NCBI RefSeq assembly: GCF_014201905.1
Contig: NZ_JACHFM010000001.1
Location: forward strand, 186,001 to 250,000
Reading direction: 5' to 3'
Source: Amaricoccus macauensis
GTDB taxonomy: Bacteria; Pseudomonadota; Alphaproteobacteria; Rhodobacterales; Rhodobacteraceae
Length of the DNA stretch: 64,000 nucleotides
The position numbers and the translations under genes are program-made. This document shows, in pieces, positions 42,693 to 51,489 of this stretch. Below the pieces are notes generated by a model, which made no database searches, was not told the origin of the DNA, and saw only the letters and a list, made by a program, of their open reading frames with translations. How positions within the stretch are numbered: position 1 is the stretch's first letter; the number at the start of each line of letters is the position of its first letter.

Positions 42693-43508
42693 TCAAACCC
42701 TCAGCGGCGCCCGCATCACGAGTGCCGCCAGTATTTCTGTCGCGACGAATGCCGCGATCACCTCGGGCCGCTTGTCAGGCCGTCCGGCCGCGCCGATCGG
42801 TGAGACCAGTGACTCGGGCGATGGCGGATCCTCGGTGCGGGCGAGCCAGCGCTCGAACGTCACCCGCTTGGTCTTGGAGCCGATCATGCCGACATAGGCC
42901 GCGTCCCCCCGCGCCAGCGCCTCGCGCGCGATCAGGAAATCGAGCGCGTGGTCGTGGGTCAGGATGACGAAGGCGCTGCCCGGCGGAGCCGTCGCCACCT
43001 CGGCCTCGGGGATCGCGGTCATCACCGCCTCGACCCGTGGCGGCGCAAGCGCGATTTCCTCCGGCCGCTGGTCGATCAGAACCGGCCGCACCGGCAGAAG
43101 CGCCAGCGCCGCTGCCAGCGCCCGCCCAACGTGGCCGGCTCCGAAGATCAGCACCGCCGGCAGGGCGCGATACTCCCGCTCGGCCATGGCCGCGAGCGCC
43201 TCCCATCCCGCGTCGTCGAGCCGCGTGCAGGTGAGCACCGTCCGGCCGCCGCAGCACTGGCCGATCTCCGGCCCGAGCGGGATGTCGAGAGTTTCGCTGT
43301 CGTCCCCGCGCGCCAGCATTGCCCGGGCAGCGTCGATCGCCATGTATTCGAGCTGACCGCCGCCGATCGTCCCGAGGATCGTGCCTTTCGTCACCACCAT
43401 CCACGCGCCGCTCTCCCGCGGCGTCGAGCCCCGGGCCTCAGCGACCTCGACCAGTGCCGCGACGGTCCGGGCCCGAAGCCCTGCGATCTCGTCGGGGCGG
43501 ACGGTCAT
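42693..43508 (-). CDS. xdhC: Xanthine dehydrogenase accessory protein XdhC
   Basis: The 271-residue protein has the XdhC/CoxI N-terminal domain (EARGSTPRESGAWMVVTKG; GTIGGGQLEYMAID; GQCCGGRT with the paired Cys) and a C-terminal Rossmann domain with VLIFGAGHVGRALAAALA and GMIGSKTKR. XdhC inserts the sulfurated molybdenum cofactor into XdhB. ATG 43508 overlaps the xdhB stop by ATGA. Confidence 0.95.
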   Translation of the reverse strand: MTVRPDEIAGLRARTVAALVEVAEARGSTPRESGAWMVVTKGTILGTIGGGQLEYMAIDAARAMLARGDDSETLDIPLGPEIGQCCGGRTVLTCTRLDDAGWEALAAMAEREYRALPAVLIFGAGHVGRALAAALALLPVRPVLIDQRPEEIALAPPRVEAVMTAIPEAEVATAPPGSAFVILTHDHALDFLIAREALARGDAAYVGMIGSKTKRVTFERWLARTEDPPSPESLVSPIGAAGRPDKRPEVIAAFVATEILAALVMRAPLRV

Positions 43509-45850
43509 GCCTCCCTCCCTCCGAGCCGGTCGATCGCCTTCAGCACCCGTTCGGGCGTGGCCGGCGCGTCGAGCCGCGGGCACTCGCGATAGTCCGCGAC
43601 GCTCGCCACCGCCATGGACAGGGCCTCCAGCACCGAAATCGGCAGCATGAACGGTGGCTCGCCCACGGCCTTCGACCGCCGGATCGTCGGCTCCTTGTTC
43701 ACCGACCACTCGGCGAGCTTCACGTTGAAGATCGCCGGCCGGTCGCCGGCCAGCGGAATCTTGTAGGTGGACGGCGCGTGTGTCCGAAGCCGCCCCTTGT
43801 CGTCCCACCAGAGCTCTTCGGTGGTGAGCCAGCCCATGCCCTGCACGAAGGCTCCCTCGACCTGCCCCTTGTCCACCGCCGGGTTCAGCGACCGGCCGAC
43901 GTCATGCAGCACGTCGGCGCGATCCACCACGTACTCGCCCGTCAGGGTATCGACCGACACCTCCGAGCACGCCGCGCCATAGGCGAAGTAGTAGAACGGC
44001 CGCCCCTTGCCCGCCGCGCGGTCCCAGTGGATGTCCGGCGTCTTGTAGAAGCCCGCGGCCGAGAGATGCACCCGCGCGATGTAGGCCTCCTTGATGAAGT
44101 CGTCGAAGGAGACCCGCCGGTTGCCGATCAGCACCGCGTTCGGCTGGAACACCACCTGCTCGCGGTCCACGGAATATTTCTCCGCCGCAAAGTCGATCAG
44201 CCGGTCCTTGATCTGCTGCGCCGCGTTCTCCGCCGCCATGCCGTTCAGATCCGAGCCCGACGACGCCGCCGTGGCCGAGGTGTTCGGCACCTTTGCCGTT
44301 GTGGTCGCGGTGATCTTCACCCGGTCGAGGTCGATCTGGAACACGTCCGCCACCACCTGCGCCACCTTGGTGAAGAGGCCCTGCCCCATCTCCGTGCCGC
44401 CGTGGTTCAGGTGTACCGACCCGTCGCTGTAGACGTGCACCAGCGCGCCGGCCTGATTGTACCAGGTGGCGGTGAAGCTGATGCCGAACTTGACCGTGCT
44501 GATCGCGATACCCTTGCGGATCACGCCGCCCTTCGCGTTCCAGTCAAGCACCGCCTGGCGCCGCGCCTGGTAGTCGGCGCTTTCGACCAGTTCATCCACC
44601 ACCCGCTCGATGATGCAGTCAGTGACGGTCTGGTGATAGGGCGTCACGTTCCGCTCGCCGTCGCCGTAGAAGTTCACCCGCCGGACTTCGAGGGGGTCCT
44701 TGCCCAGTGCGTAAGCGATCTCCTCCATGATCCGCTCGGCAATGATGAGCCCCTGCGGCCCGCCGAACCCGCGGAATGCCGTATTGGAAACCGTGTTGGT
44801 TTTCATCGGCCTGGAGACGAGCCTTACGGCCGGATAGTAGTACGAGTTGTCCGCGTGGAAGAGCGCGCGGTCGGTCACGGCGCCCGAGAGGTCCGCGGAG
44901 AAGCCACAGCGCGCCGCGAACACGCCGTCCACCGCGAGGACGCGTCCGTCCTCGTCGAAGCCGACCTCGTACTCGTTCAGGAAATCGTGGCGCTTGCCGG
45001 TCGCGACCATGTCGTCGTCCCGGTCGGGCCGGAGCTTCACCGCGCGATGGTATTTCTTCGCCGCCAGTGCGGTGATCGAGGCGAAGATGTTCGGCTGCGT
45101 CTCCTTGCCGCCGAAACCGCCGCCCATGCGCCGCACGATGATCGTTACCGCGTTCGACGGCACGCCGAGCACGTGCGCCACCATGTGCTGCACCTCGGAC
45201 GGGTGCTGGGTCGAGGAATAGACCGTCACCTCATCGTCCTCGCCCGGGAAGGCGAAGGCGATGTGACCTTCCAGATAGAAGTGATCCTGTCCGCCCACGC
45301 GCATGGCGCCCTTCAGCCGCCGCGGCGCCGCCGCCATCGCCGGCTCGACCTCGCCACGCTCCAGCTTCAGCGGATCGGTCACGTAAGGGTAGTCCGCGCT
45401 CACCGCCTCCGCCACGTCGGTCACGAACGGCAGGTCGCGATACTCGACCTTCGCAAGCTTCGCCGCGCGGCGCGCCTGATCGCGGGTTTCCGCGATCACC
45501 GCGAACATCTGCTGGCCGTGGAACTCGACCTTGCCCTCGGCGAACAGCGGATCGTCGTGCTTGCCGACCGGGCTGATGTCGTTCGACCCCGGAACGTCCG
45601 CCGCCGTCAGCACCCCGACGACACCGGGCGCCGCGCGCACCGCGTCGAAGTCGATCGAGACGATCTCCGCATGCGCCCGGTCCGACAGCCCGAGATAGGC
45701 ATGCAGCGTGCCCGCCGGCTCGGGGATGTCGTCGGTATATTCCGCGAGCCCCGTCACATGCTTGTGCGCCGAGTCGTGCCGCTGCGACAGGTGCACGCCG
45801 CCCCTGATGCCCGCGTCCGCCGCCACGTTGTCCATCTGCTTGTTCATCAT
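43505..45850 (-). CDS. xdhB: Xanthine dehydrogenase molybdopterin-binding subunit
   Basis: The 781-residue protein is the large Moco subunit. It has HVTGLAEYTDDIPEPAGTLH near residue 30, VRRMGGGFGGKETQ near 240, TAFRGFGGPQGL near 350, GTEMGQGLFTKVAQV, SGSDLNGMAAENA, and the catalytic-Glu motif KAVGEPPFML close to the C-terminus. It hydroxylates hypoxanthine and xanthine to urate together with XdhA. The gene overlaps xdhA upstream and xdhC downstream by ATGA. Confidence 0.96.
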   Translation of the reverse strand: MMNKQMDNVAADAGIRGGVHLSQRHDSAHKHVTGLAEYTDDIPEPAGTLHAYLGLSDRAHAEIVSIDFDAVRAAPGVVGVLTAADVPGSNDISPVGKHDDPLFAEGKVEFHGQQMFAVIAETRDQARRAAKLAKVEYRDLPFVTDVAEAVSADYPYVTDPLKLERGEVEPAMAAAPRRLKGAMRVGGQDHFYLEGHIAFAFPGEDDEVTVYSSTQHPSEVQHMVAHVLGVPSNAVTIIVRRMGGGFGGKETQPNIFASITALAAKKYHRAVKLRPDRDDDMVATGKRHDFLNEYEVGFDEDGRVLAVDGVFAARCGFSADLSGAVTDRALFHADNSYYYPAVRLVSRPMKTNTVSNTAFRGFGGPQGLIIAERIMEEIAYALGKDPLEVRRVNFYGDGERNVTPYHQTVTDCIIERVVDELVESADYQARRQAVLDWNAKGGVIRKGIAISTVKFGISFTATWYNQAGALVHVYSDGSVHLNHGGTEMGQGLFTKVAQVVADVFQIDLDRVKITATTTAKVPNTSATAASSGSDLNGMAAENAAQQIKDRLIDFAAEKYSVDREQVVFQPNAVLIGNRRVSFDDFIKEAYIARVHLSAAGFYKTPDIHWDRAAGKGRPFYYFAYGAACSEVSVDTLTGEYVVDRADVLHDVGRSLNPAVDKGQVEGAFVQGMGWLTTEELWWDDKGRLRTHAPSTYKIPLAGDRPAIFNVKLAEWSVNKEPTIRRSKAVGEPPFMLPISVLEALSMAVASVADYRECPRLDAPATPERVLKAIDRLGGREA

Positions 45851-47304
45851 GCCGTCTCCCGCACGAGCCGCACAGTCTCGCCCGCCGTCTCGAGATAGAA
45901 CCGCCGGAGCAGATTCGCCGCCACGCGGGCGCGATATCCGGCACTCGCCCGCCAGTCGGAAAGCGGCTGGAAGTCCTGCACGATCGCCGCTTCCGCCGCC
46001 GCCACCGTGTCGAGCGCCCAGGGCCGTCCGATCAGCGCCGCTTCCGCCGCCGCCGCCCGCTTCGGCGTCGCGGCCATGCCGCCATAGGCGAGCCGCGCCA
46101 CCTTCACCCGGTTGCCGTCGAGCTCCACATGGAAGCCGCAGGCCACCGCCGAGATGTCCTCCTCGCGCCGCTTCGACACCTTGTAGGCCGCGTCAAGCGA
46201 CCCCGCCGCCGGCTTCGGCACGTGGAGCGCCTCCACGAACTCACCCGGCTCCCGGTCCTGCTTGCCATAGGCGATGAAGTACGCCTCCAGCGGCAGCGTC
46301 CGCCGCTCCGCGCCCTTCCTGAGCGTCACCGTCGCCCCGAGCGCGATGAGCGCGGGCGGTGTGTCGCCGATCGGCGAGCCGTTCGCCACGTTGCCGCCGA
46401 CCGTGCCCATCGCCCGCACCTGCCAGCCGCCGATCCGGCGCCAGTACTCCGAAAGATGCGGAAACTCTGCGTCGAGCACCGACTGGAACTCGTCATAGCT
46501 GACCCCGGCGCCGATCGTGACACCCTCGGGCGTCACCTCGACCCCCTTCAGCCCGCTGAGATGCGCGATGAAGACCGCCGGACTGATGTTGCGCATCAGC
46601 TTGGTGATCCAGAGCCCGACGTCCGTCGAGCCTGCGACCACCGTCGCCTTCGGCCGCGAGGCGAGCACCTCGGCCAGATCGTCGACGCTCGCCGGCACGA
46701 TCACCTCGTCCTCGCCGGTGCGGATCTCGACCCGAGCGCCATCGTCCATCGCCGCGAGCCGCGCCAGAACGTCGGCCCGCTCGGCAGCAAGCTTGTCCTC
46801 GGCCGGCGAGCCCTCGATCGAGCGCGCCGCCTCGATGATCGGCTGATATCCCGTGCAGCGGCAGAGGTTGCCCTGCAACGCTTCCTCGATCTCCGCGACG
46901 CTCGGCCGCGAATTGCGCATCCAGAGCCCGTAGAGCGACATGACGAAGCCCGGCGTGCAGAAGCCGCACTGGCTGCCATGATGATCGACCAGCGCCTGCT
47001 GCACCGGATGCAGCTCACCGTTCGCCCCGGCGAGATGCTCCACCGTCACCACATGGGTGAGGTCGAGCGAGCCCATGAGGCGGATGCAGGCATTGACCGG
47101 CTCATAGACCAGCCCCTCGCCCACGCGCCGGCCGACGAGCACGGTGCAGGCACCACAATCGCCCTCGGCACAGCCCTCCTTGGTGCCGCGCAATCGGCGG
47201 GAGAGGCGCAGATGATCGAGCAGATTGTCAGATGACCGGATGGCGCTCAGCCGCTCCTCACGGTCGTTGAGCAGAAATCGGATCTCGTTGCGTACCGCAG
47301 TCAA
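45847..47304 (-). CDS. xdhA: Xanthine dehydrogenase iron-sulfur/FAD subunit
   Basis: The 485-residue protein has two [2Fe-2S] domains (GTKEGCAEGDCGACTV; SQCGFCTPGFVMS and GNLCRCTGYQ) followed by an FAD-binding domain (KATVVAGSTDVGLWITKL; VGGNVANGSPIGD) and the CO-dehydrogenase flavoprotein C-domain. It passes electrons from the Mo site to NAD. The start is TTG at 47304: AAGGAGG lies seven bases upstream and no ATG is suitably placed. It leads the minus-strand purine operon. Confidence 0.95.
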   Translation of the reverse strand: MTAVRNEIRFLLNDREERLSAIRSSDNLLDHLRLSRRLRGTKEGCAEGDCGACTVLVGRRVGEGLVYEPVNACIRLMGSLDLTHVVTVEHLAGANGELHPVQQALVDHHGSQCGFCTPGFVMSLYGLWMRNSRPSVAEIEEALQGNLCRCTGYQPIIEAARSIEGSPAEDKLAAERADVLARLAAMDDGARVEIRTGEDEVIVPASVDDLAEVLASRPKATVVAGSTDVGLWITKLMRNISPAVFIAHLSGLKGVEVTPEGVTIGAGVSYDEFQSVLDAEFPHLSEYWRRIGGWQVRAMGTVGGNVANGSPIGDTPPALIALGATVTLRKGAERRTLPLEAYFIAYGKQDREPGEFVEALHVPKPAAGSLDAAYKVSKRREEDISAVACGFHVELDGNRVKVARLAYGGMAATPKRAAAAEAALIGRPWALDTVAAAEAAIVQDFQPLSDWRASAGYRARVAANLLRRFYLETAGETVRLVRETA

Positions 47305-47626
47305 GCTAGAGCCTCCTTGCAACCAGCGGGCACCATCCGGCGTGAGCGCGGGAACCGGTGCGAATCAATCAACTGCCGAAATCCGGAGGCCCGCAACACG
47401 GAACCCGACGCGACGCTGGAATGAGCGTCACTGTAACGAGCCTGCGCGCACGCCGAACCGGCGCCAAAGGCGCTTTTCCAGATATCTGCCATATGTCCAA
47501 AACTCCCCGAGCGATCTTGCCGTCGCCGTCAAACCAAGCAATCTTGGCAGAAGACCGCCGGAACAGAACCCCGCCAATGCGGAGGACTGCTTCAAAGATA
47601 TTTTGAAAATGGGGCGAGAAAAATGC
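47305..47626. other. Promoter region of the xdh operon
   Basis: These 322 bases lie upstream of xdhA. An inverted repeat TTCAAA-N5-TTTGAA sits at 47591-47607 in an AT-richer stretch and could bind a regulator. A 63-codon minus-strand frame (47301-47492) has a fair ribosome binding site but no recognisable content. Confidence 0.45.
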
Positions 47627-47658
47627 AACCGCGGCCGCCCTTTCGGGGGGCCGCGGTT
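47627..47658 (-). terminator. Rho-independent terminator of the hsp20-DUF1150 unit
   Basis: AACCGCGGCC (47627-47636) and GGCCGCGGTT (47649-47658) form a 10-bp stem. On the minus strand the stem is followed by GCATTTTTC, a T-tract suited to terminating transcripts that come leftward from the DUF1150 gene. Confidence 0.8.
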
Positions 47659-47721
47659 TGGTTCTTCGCTCTTCGGTAGCGTCAGTAGCGCCCGACGACC
47701 CTTGCGCCGGGCGCGGCCGGT

Positions 47722-47958
47722 TCAGTGGACGCTGACCGGCGAGAATTCGTTCTGCCGCGCGACCACGAAGGCCTGCGCCCGGTCGGGCACCAGCGCCAGC
47801 ACCTCGCCGGTCGAGGCGTGGATCGCGTAGAGGTGGTCAACCCCGGCGGTCTGCGCCCGGATCGACTCCGGCAGATCGGCAGTCTTCACTTCGCGGACGT
47901 AAACGATGCCCTTGTTCGCGTCGTTCGTATCGTCGGGAAGGCTCGGAAAATCGGTCAT
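47722..47958 (-). CDS. DUF1150 family protein
   Basis: The 78-residue protein has the DUF1150 core VYVREVKTADLPE, HLYAIHASTGEVLALVPDRAQAFVVARQNE. The family is confined largely to alphaproteobacteria and usually follows an Hsp20 gene, as here. The function is unknown. The ATG at 47958 follows AAGGAGGCTACC, 11 bases after the hsp20 stop. Confidence 0.92.
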   Translation of the reverse strand: MTDFPSLPDDTNDANKGIVYVREVKTADLPESIRAQTAGVDHLYAIHASTGEVLALVPDRAQAFVVARQNEFSPVSVH

Positions 47959-47969
47959 GGTAGCCTCCT

Positions 47970-48389
47970 TCAGGGATTCTTGCCGTTGATCGCAATGGTG
48001 CGGACGACCGTCTCGGGCGCGGACCTCGCAAGGTCGATGTGCAGCAGCCCGTTCTCCAGCCGTGCCGCCCCGACCTCGACGCCGTCCGCGAGCACGAAGC
48101 TGCGCTGGAACTGGCGCGCGGCGATGCCGCGGTGCAGGAACGTCCGGCCGTCTGCGTCGTCGCGTTGCCGCCCCCGGATCACCAGCTGGTTGTTTTCGAG
48201 GGTGATCTGGAGATCCTCCTCGCAAAATCCGGCCAGCGCCAGGGTGATGCGGTAAGACGCATCGCCACGCTGCTCGATGTTGTACGGCGGGTAGCCATCG
48301 CTCCCGGACTTCGCCGTCCTTTCCACCAGCCGGTCGAGGTTCTCGAACCCGAGCAGGTAGGGATGCGAAGCGAAGGTCACCTTTGTCAT
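47970..48389 (-). CDS. Hsp20/alpha-crystallin family small heat shock protein
   Basis: The 139-residue protein has a short N-terminal arm (SHPYLLGFENLDRLVER), then the alpha-crystallin domain: PPYNIEQRGDASYRITLALA, ITLENNQLVIRGRQ, FLHRGIAARQFQRSFVLADG and GLLHIDLAR. It holds unfolding proteins in a refoldable state. The size is that of IbpA-like members. A sigma-32-type promoter can be read upstream. The ATG at 48389 is preferred over an upstream ATG at 48413. Confidence 0.93.
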   Translation of the reverse strand: MTKVTFASHPYLLGFENLDRLVERTAKSGSDGYPPYNIEQRGDASYRITLALAGFCEEDLQITLENNQLVIRGRQRDDADGRTFLHRGIAARQFQRSFVLADGVEVGAARLENGLLHIDLARSAPETVVRTIAINGKNP

Positions 48390-48458
48390 TCTCGATCGAG
48401 CCCTTGTTCTCAAGCGACTTGGTCAATGGAGCCCCGGATCGGCGGCTCCGTTGGATGA

Positions 48459-48488
48459 AACATGGGAAATACCAGCCGGCGAAACAAG
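48459..48488 (-). promoter_or_regulatory. Possible sigma-32 (RpoH) promoter of hsp20
   Basis: On the minus strand CTTGTTT (48482-48488) is followed about 14 bases later by TCCCATGTT (48459-48467), resembling the RpoH elements CTTGAAA and CCCCATNT. Transcription would start about 60 bases before the hsp20 ATG. Confidence 0.4.
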
Positions 48489-48572
48489 AGCCTGCGCGGT
48501 TACGTGACGTACTAGCCGCCGCCCCGCGCGGTAGGGTATAAAAGCCATATTCACCGCAGGGATCCCGAGCCG

Positions 48573-48791
48573 ATGAACAGCCCGCAGACCATGCAGCGCG
48601 ACGAGGTCCTCCGGGTCAAGCTCGAGCTTCTGCAACGGGAACACCGCGACCTCGACGATGCCATCGTGGCGCTGCACACCGAGGGGAAGGCTGATCAGCT
48701 GACCCTGCGCCGGCTGAAGAAGCGCAAGCTGATGCTGAAGGACGAGATCCAGCGGCTGAGCGACGAGATCACGCCCGACATCATCGCGTGA
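48573..48791 (+). CDS. DUF465 (YdcH) family protein
   Basis: The 72-residue protein is a coiled-coil hairpin typical of DUF465: LLQREHRDLDDAIVAL, LTLRRLKKRKLMLKDEI and RLSDEITPDIIA. Its function is unknown, though members are abundant small proteins. It diverges from hsp20 and converges with the GNAT gene. The ATG at 48573 lies downstream of CAGGGATC. Confidence 0.9.
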   Translation: MNSPQTMQRDEVLRVKLELLQREHRDLDDAIVALHTEGKADQLTLRRLKKRKLMLKDEIQRLSDEITPDIIA

Positions 48792-48826
48792 AGATCTCCG
48801 TATGACATGTTGAATAGTCCGGATAC

Positions 48827-49327
48827 CTACGCGCCGCCGGGATAGAATGCCGGGTGATAGGCGACGGAGCCTGCATCCGCGCCACCGAAACGCAGCGCCT
48901 GAAAGTACTCCGCCGGCACGCCGTCGAGAGTGAGAGCGGGGTCAGGGCGAAAACCAAAGCGGGAATAGTATGCCGGATCGCCGAGCACGACGCAGCCGGC
49001 TGCGCCATCGCGGGTGAGACGGGCAAGCCCGGCGCGGACCAGAGCCTCGCCCGTGCCGCGCCGCCGACCGGAGACACACACCGCGAGCGGTCCAAGCCCA
49101 TACCAGTCGCAGCCTGCGCCGGAGAGCGTGACCGGTGAGAAGGCAACATGGCCGAGGACCGCCGTGCCCTCCACCGCCACGAGGCTGATCGTCAGCGCAC
49201 CCGCCGCCCGCAACCCGTCGACGATTGCAGCCTCCGTGCCATCGGAATGCGGCGCATCGCGGAACGCCCCGGTGACGAGCCGGGAAATTGCCGGCGCGTC
49301 CTCGGGGCGTTCGTCGCGGATCTCCAC
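48827..49327 (-). CDS. GNAT family N-acetyltransferase
   Basis: The 166-residue protein has the GNAT fold with LLAVEGTAVLGHVAFSPV-like VAVEGTAVLGHVAFSPV, acetyl-CoA-binding GLGPLAVCVSGRRRGTGEAL and VVLGDPAYYSRFGF, resembling YhbS-type members. The substrate is unknown. It begins six bases after the pcaB stop and so is likely the last gene of the pca operon. Confidence 0.88.
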   Translation of the reverse strand: MEIRDERPEDAPAISRLVTGAFRDAPHSDGTEAAIVDGLRAAGALTISLVAVEGTAVLGHVAFSPVTLSGAGCDWYGLGPLAVCVSGRRRGTGEALVRAGLARLTRDGAAGCVVLGDPAYYSRFGFRPDPALTLDGVPAEYFQALRFGGADAGSVAYHPAFYPGGA

Positions 49328-49333
49328 CGGGCG

Positions 49334-50638
49334 TCAGCGCCCGGCCGCGTCGGCGATCTGCGGCGCGTCACCGACCCCGCGCGCCGGGTCGAGCAGTCGT
49401 GGCCAGTCCCGCCCCGGCGCGGCGGCCGCGAGCGCCTCGGCGAGCGTTCCCTCGCGTCCCGCAGCCTTGACCGCTGCGGTCACCAGTGCCTGCGCCTCGG
49501 GCCGCGGCATCTCCTCGGCCAGCGCGAAGACCGCGGCTTCCGCCATCATCATGCCGCGATCGCCGGCGAAGGTGCGGGCGATCCGGTCGGGGTGCGCCTT
49601 CAGCGTCCCGGCGAGAGCGATCCCGTGGCGGAGCGCCGAGCCTGCCGCGACCGCCATCGACGGCAGGGTGAACCACTCCACCCCGAGCGCCGTGCCATCG
49701 CGTTCCTCCGCGTGGATCATCGCCTGCGCCAGCGTCCCGAGATTGCCGGCGGTGACGCGGGAGAGCGCGACCAGCGCCTCGGGCACCACCGGATTGGCCT
49801 TGTGCGGCATGGTCGACGAGCCGCCACCCGTGCCAGCCGTCACCTCGCCGATCTCGCTCTGGCCGAGCAGGATCAGATCGGCGCCGATCTTGCCGAGCGA
49901 GCCGGTGACGAGCGCGAACCAGCTTCCAAGCTCCAGCATCGTGTCGCGCGCCGCATGCCACGGCACCGGCGTCGCCCCGAGCCCGAGCGCGGCGGCGAGC
50001 CCCTCGACCACCTCGCCACCCCGGCCCTGCAGCGCCGCGTTGGTGCCCGATGCCCCGGCGAACGACACCTGCATCAGGCGCCGGCGCAGCTCCGCGAGGC
50101 GCGCGCGATGGCGCACCAGCGGCGCGGTCCAGACCGCGATCTTCGCGCCGAGCGTCGTGGGCGTCGCCATCTGGAAGCGGGTGCGCGCGGCGATCACCGT
50201 GTCGCGATGCGTCGCCGCCGCCAACCCGAGGGCGGCGATGAGTTCGGCGAGGCGCGCGTCGAGCAGGTCGAGCACCCCGCCCAGCCGCAGGACGAGGCCG
50301 GTGTCGACCACGTCCTGGCTCGTCGCGCCCCAGTGCAGCCACTGACCGACGTCCGGTGCGAGCTGGCTGCGAAATTCCTTCACCAACGCCGAAACCGGGA
50401 CGCCAGCCGAGGCAAATCCCGCGGCGAGGCTCGCCGCGGGGATCGTGACGCTGCCGGCCGCCGCCTTGATGGCGCGGCCGGCAGTCTCTGGTATGATGCC
50501 GAGGTCCGCCTCGACGGCAGCAATCGCCCCCTCGACGTGCAGCATCGCGCGGACCTCGGCTTCGCCGGAGAAGAACGCCGCGACCTCGGCGTCGCCGTAG
50601 AGGCCAGCGGTGATCTCACCGTCGAACGGGGAAATCAT
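49334..50638 (-). CDS. pcaB: 3-carboxy-cis,cis-muconate cycloisomerase
   Basis: The 434-residue protein belongs to the fumarase/aspartase superfamily, with the signature GSSTMPHKANP near residue 260 holding the catalytic loop, LHWGATSQDVVDTG near 95 and WTAPLVRHR. It converts 3-carboxy-cis,cis-muconate, made by PcaGH, to 4-carboxymuconolactone. The pca context distinguishes it from adenylosuccinate lyase. ATG 50638 overlaps the BKACE stop by one base (TGATG). Confidence 0.94.
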   Translation of the reverse strand: MISPFDGEITAGLYGDAEVAAFFSGEAEVRAMLHVEGAIAAVEADLGIIPETAGRAIKAAAGSVTIPAASLAAGFASAGVPVSALVKEFRSQLAPDVGQWLHWGATSQDVVDTGLVLRLGGVLDLLDARLAELIAALGLAAATHRDTVIAARTRFQMATPTTLGAKIAVWTAPLVRHRARLAELRRRLMQVSFAGASGTNAALQGRGGEVVEGLAAALGLGATPVPWHAARDTMLELGSWFALVTGSLGKIGADLILLGQSEIGEVTAGTGGGSSTMPHKANPVVPEALVALSRVTAGNLGTLAQAMIHAEERDGTALGVEWFTLPSMAVAAGSALRHGIALAGTLKAHPDRIARTFAGDRGMMMAEAAVFALAEEMPRPEAQALVTAAVKAAGREGTLAEALAAAAPGRDWPRLLDPARGVGDAPQIADAAGR

Positions 50639-51477
50639 CAGGCGGCTACCTTCGCCTTGAGCCCGAGAATGTCGCGGGCCTGCTGCCAGGTCGCCACCGG
50701 GCGCTCGTACTTCTCGCAGAGCTCGACGGTCTTCTTCACCAGCGCGGCGTTCGAGGGCGCAAGCTCGGTCTTGGAGAGACGGAGGTTGTCCTCGAGGCCG
50801 GTGCGGCAATGGCCGCCCGCCGCGATGCACCACTCGTTCAGCACGATCTGGCTCGGGCCGATGCCGGCGGCGCACCACTTCGCGTCCGGCGCGATGCGGT
50901 TCACCGTCTCGACGTAGAAATCGAACGTCGGCTTGTCGACCGGCATGGCGTTCTTCACGCCCATGACGAACTGCACGTAGAGCGGCCCCTTGATCCGGCC
51001 ATCCTTCGCCATCGCCGCCGCCTGATGGATATGGCTGAGATCGAACGCCTCGATCTCCGGCTTCACGTCATACTTGAGCATCTCCGACGCCAGCCAGTCC
51101 ACCAGATCCGGCGAATTATCATAGACCCGCGTCGGGAAGTTGTTCGACCCGACCGCGAGGCTCGCCATGTCCGGGCTGAGCGACAGCATGCCGCCCCGCT
51201 CGCGCTCGGCACCCGAGCGGCCGCCGGTCGAGAGCTGGACGATGAGGCCGGGGCAGTGCTTGCGCAGCCCCTCGAGCAGCTGGCCGAACTTCTCCGGCGA
51301 GGCGGTCGGCGTCTCGTCGTCGTTGCGCACGTGGCAGTGCGCGATCGAGGCCCCCGCCTCGAACGCTGCCTGGGTGCTCTCGATCTGTTCGGACACGGTG
51401 ATCGGCACGGCCGGGTTCATCGACTTGCGCGGCAGGCTGCCGGTGATCGCGACACAGATGATGCAGGGATCCGCCAT
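50638..51477 (-). CDS. Beta-keto acid cleavage enzyme (BKACE, former DUF849)
   Basis: The 279-residue TIM-barrel protein has the zinc-site region GASIAHCHVRNDDETP near residue 42, LSTGGRSGAERERGG near 82 and GQCAAGIG-like WCAAGIGPSQ near 200. Family members condense a beta-keto acid with acetyl-CoA and cleave it. The gene sits between pcaG and pcaB, where pcaIJ or pcaF might be expected, so 3-oxoadipate is a likely substrate, giving succinyl-CoA and acetoacetate. This is inferred from the neighbourhood. Confidence 0.9.
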   Translation of the reverse strand: MADPCIICVAITGSLPRKSMNPAVPITVSEQIESTQAAFEAGASIAHCHVRNDDETPTASPEKFGQLLEGLRKHCPGLIVQLSTGGRSGAERERGGMLSLSPDMASLAVGSNNFPTRVYDNSPDLVDWLASEMLKYDVKPEIEAFDLSHIHQAAAMAKDGRIKGPLYVQFVMGVKNAMPVDKPTFDFYVETVNRIAPDAKWCAAGIGPSQIVLNEWCIAAGGHCRTGLEDNLRLSKTELAPSNAALVKKTVELCEKYERPVATWQQARDILGLKAKVAA

Positions 51478-51489
51478 GGGCTTGCCTCC

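Noticed and set aside
47301-47492. 63-codon minus-strand frame just before xdhA
   Set aside because: Composition is random-looking and it overlaps the xdhA start; no family resemblance.
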